Below are positions 5,754 to 5,856 of a stretch of DNA of 5,856 nucleotides, piece by piece (position 1 is the first letter of the stretch; every line of letters begins with the position of its first letter). The position numbers were made by a program, and so were the translations under genes. The stretch comes from JAYTQG01 sp043746815 (lineage in GTDB: Bacteria; Actinomycetota; Thermoleophilia; Miltoncostaeales; Miltoncostaeaceae): assembly GCA_043746815.1 (NCBI GenBank), contig JAYTQG010000271.1:1-5856 (forward strand). Reading direction: 5' to 3'. The notes under the pieces were generated by a model. The model was given only the letters and a program-made list of their open reading frames with translations, made no database searches and was not told where the DNA came from.

Positions 5754-5768
5754 TGTTCCCTGGGAACA
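5754..5768. promoter_or_regulatory. Perfect palindrome, probable operator
   Basis: TGTTCCCTGGGAACA consists of two seven-base arms around a central T. It lies over the expected −35 position of the + strand promoter and just upstream of the − strand gene, so a dimeric regulator bound here could control both directions. The half-site order GTTC..GAAC is opposite to the actinobacterial LexA box (GAAC-N4-GTTC), so LexA is not supported. The regulator is unknown. Confidence 0.55.
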
Positions 5769-5792
5769 GGATGCATGGCCGTGTGCTAAGGT
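5763..5792 (+). promoter_or_regulatory. Promoter for a gene beyond the right edge
   Basis: TAAGGT (5787-5792) with TGC directly before it forms an extended −10 (TGCTAAGGT), a common actinobacterial housekeeping-type element. GGAACA (5763-5768), 18 bases upstream, is a poor −35 (three of six matches to TTGACA), which an extended −10 can tolerate. Initiation would fall near A5798. Confidence 0.55.
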
Positions 5793-5801
5793 TTCCGACT
5801 C

Positions 5802-5824
5802 GGCGGCTGTCGGTCACAGCCGCC
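5802..5824 (+). promoter_or_regulatory. Hairpin in the predicted 5' UTR of the next gene
   Basis: GGCGGCTGT (5802-5810) pairs perfectly with ACAGCCGCC (5816-5824) around the loop CGGTC. It would begin about four bases after the predicted transcription start, a position that often stabilises mRNA. No T-run follows, so it is not a terminator. Confidence 0.5.
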
Positions 5825-5845
5825 CGACCCCGCCCGCGCATGTCT

Positions 5846-5850
5846 GGAGG
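5846..5850 (+). promoter_or_regulatory. Ribosome binding site for a gene starting just past the window
   Basis: GGAGG ends six bases before the window edge, so a start codon is expected at or close to 5857. An ATG at 5840 is a less likely start because nothing SD-like precedes it. By usual gene order after rplL the next gene could be rpoB, but none of it is visible. Confidence 0.5.
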
Positions 5851-5856
5851 CTCTGC

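Noticed and set aside
5754..5768. LexA/SOS box
   Set aside because: The actinobacterial box reads GAAC-N4-GTTC; this palindrome has the reverse half-site order and different spacing.

Overview
The window is high-GC bacterial DNA. Its left half is the canonical transcription/translation cluster nusG – rplK – rplA – rplJ – rplL, all on the + strand with good ribosome binding sites and ordinary protein lengths. The GC content, the L11 and L7/L12 sequence style, and an extended −10 of the form TGCTAAGGT suggest an actinobacterium (Actinomycetota), perhaps a lineage near Thermoleophilia. That placement is inference from style, not from a database search.

Layout: 1–28 is probably the very end of an upstream gene (secE would be expected). 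nusG (29–565) is followed by a 101-base spacer with a hairpin, then rplK (667–1095) and rplA (1107–1823). A 187-base gap before rplJ holds a well-formed L10 leader RNA (about 1850–1918) and a second strong hairpin (1929–1964) beside the rplJ ribosome binding site. rplJ (L10) has no ATG, GTG or TTG where its start should be; the best supported start is an ATC codon at 2011, placed exactly behind a nine-base perfect Shine-Dalgarno. rplL (2577–2957) ends the block, followed by a textbook intrinsic terminator (2979–3015).

The right half is not what usually follows rplL. Instead of rpoB there is a 642-residue secreted subtilisin-like protease (3023–4951) with an intact catalytic triad, an inserted beta-rich segment and two C-terminal Ig-like modules. 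Its GTG start lies only 8 bases after the terminator T-run. Next come a 66-residue soluble small protein of unknown function (5016–5216) and a convergent, unrecognised gene on the − strand (5230 to about 5715). The last 100 bases look like a + strand promoter with a perfect 15-base palindrome over its −35 region, a 5' UTR hairpin and a ribosome binding site whose start codon would fall just past the window edge. rpoB is the obvious candidate for that gene, but it cannot be seen.

The ribosomal genes cooperate: L11, L1, L10 and L7/L12 form the L1 stalk and the factor-binding stalk of the 50S subunit, NusG links transcription to translation, and the L10 leader is the expected feedback site for the L10–L7/L12 complex. 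Nothing in the window ties the protease or the two unknown genes to that job. The most notable observation is the apparent AUC start of rplJ combined with the leader RNA; no mobile element, CRISPR array, tRNA or rRNA was seen.
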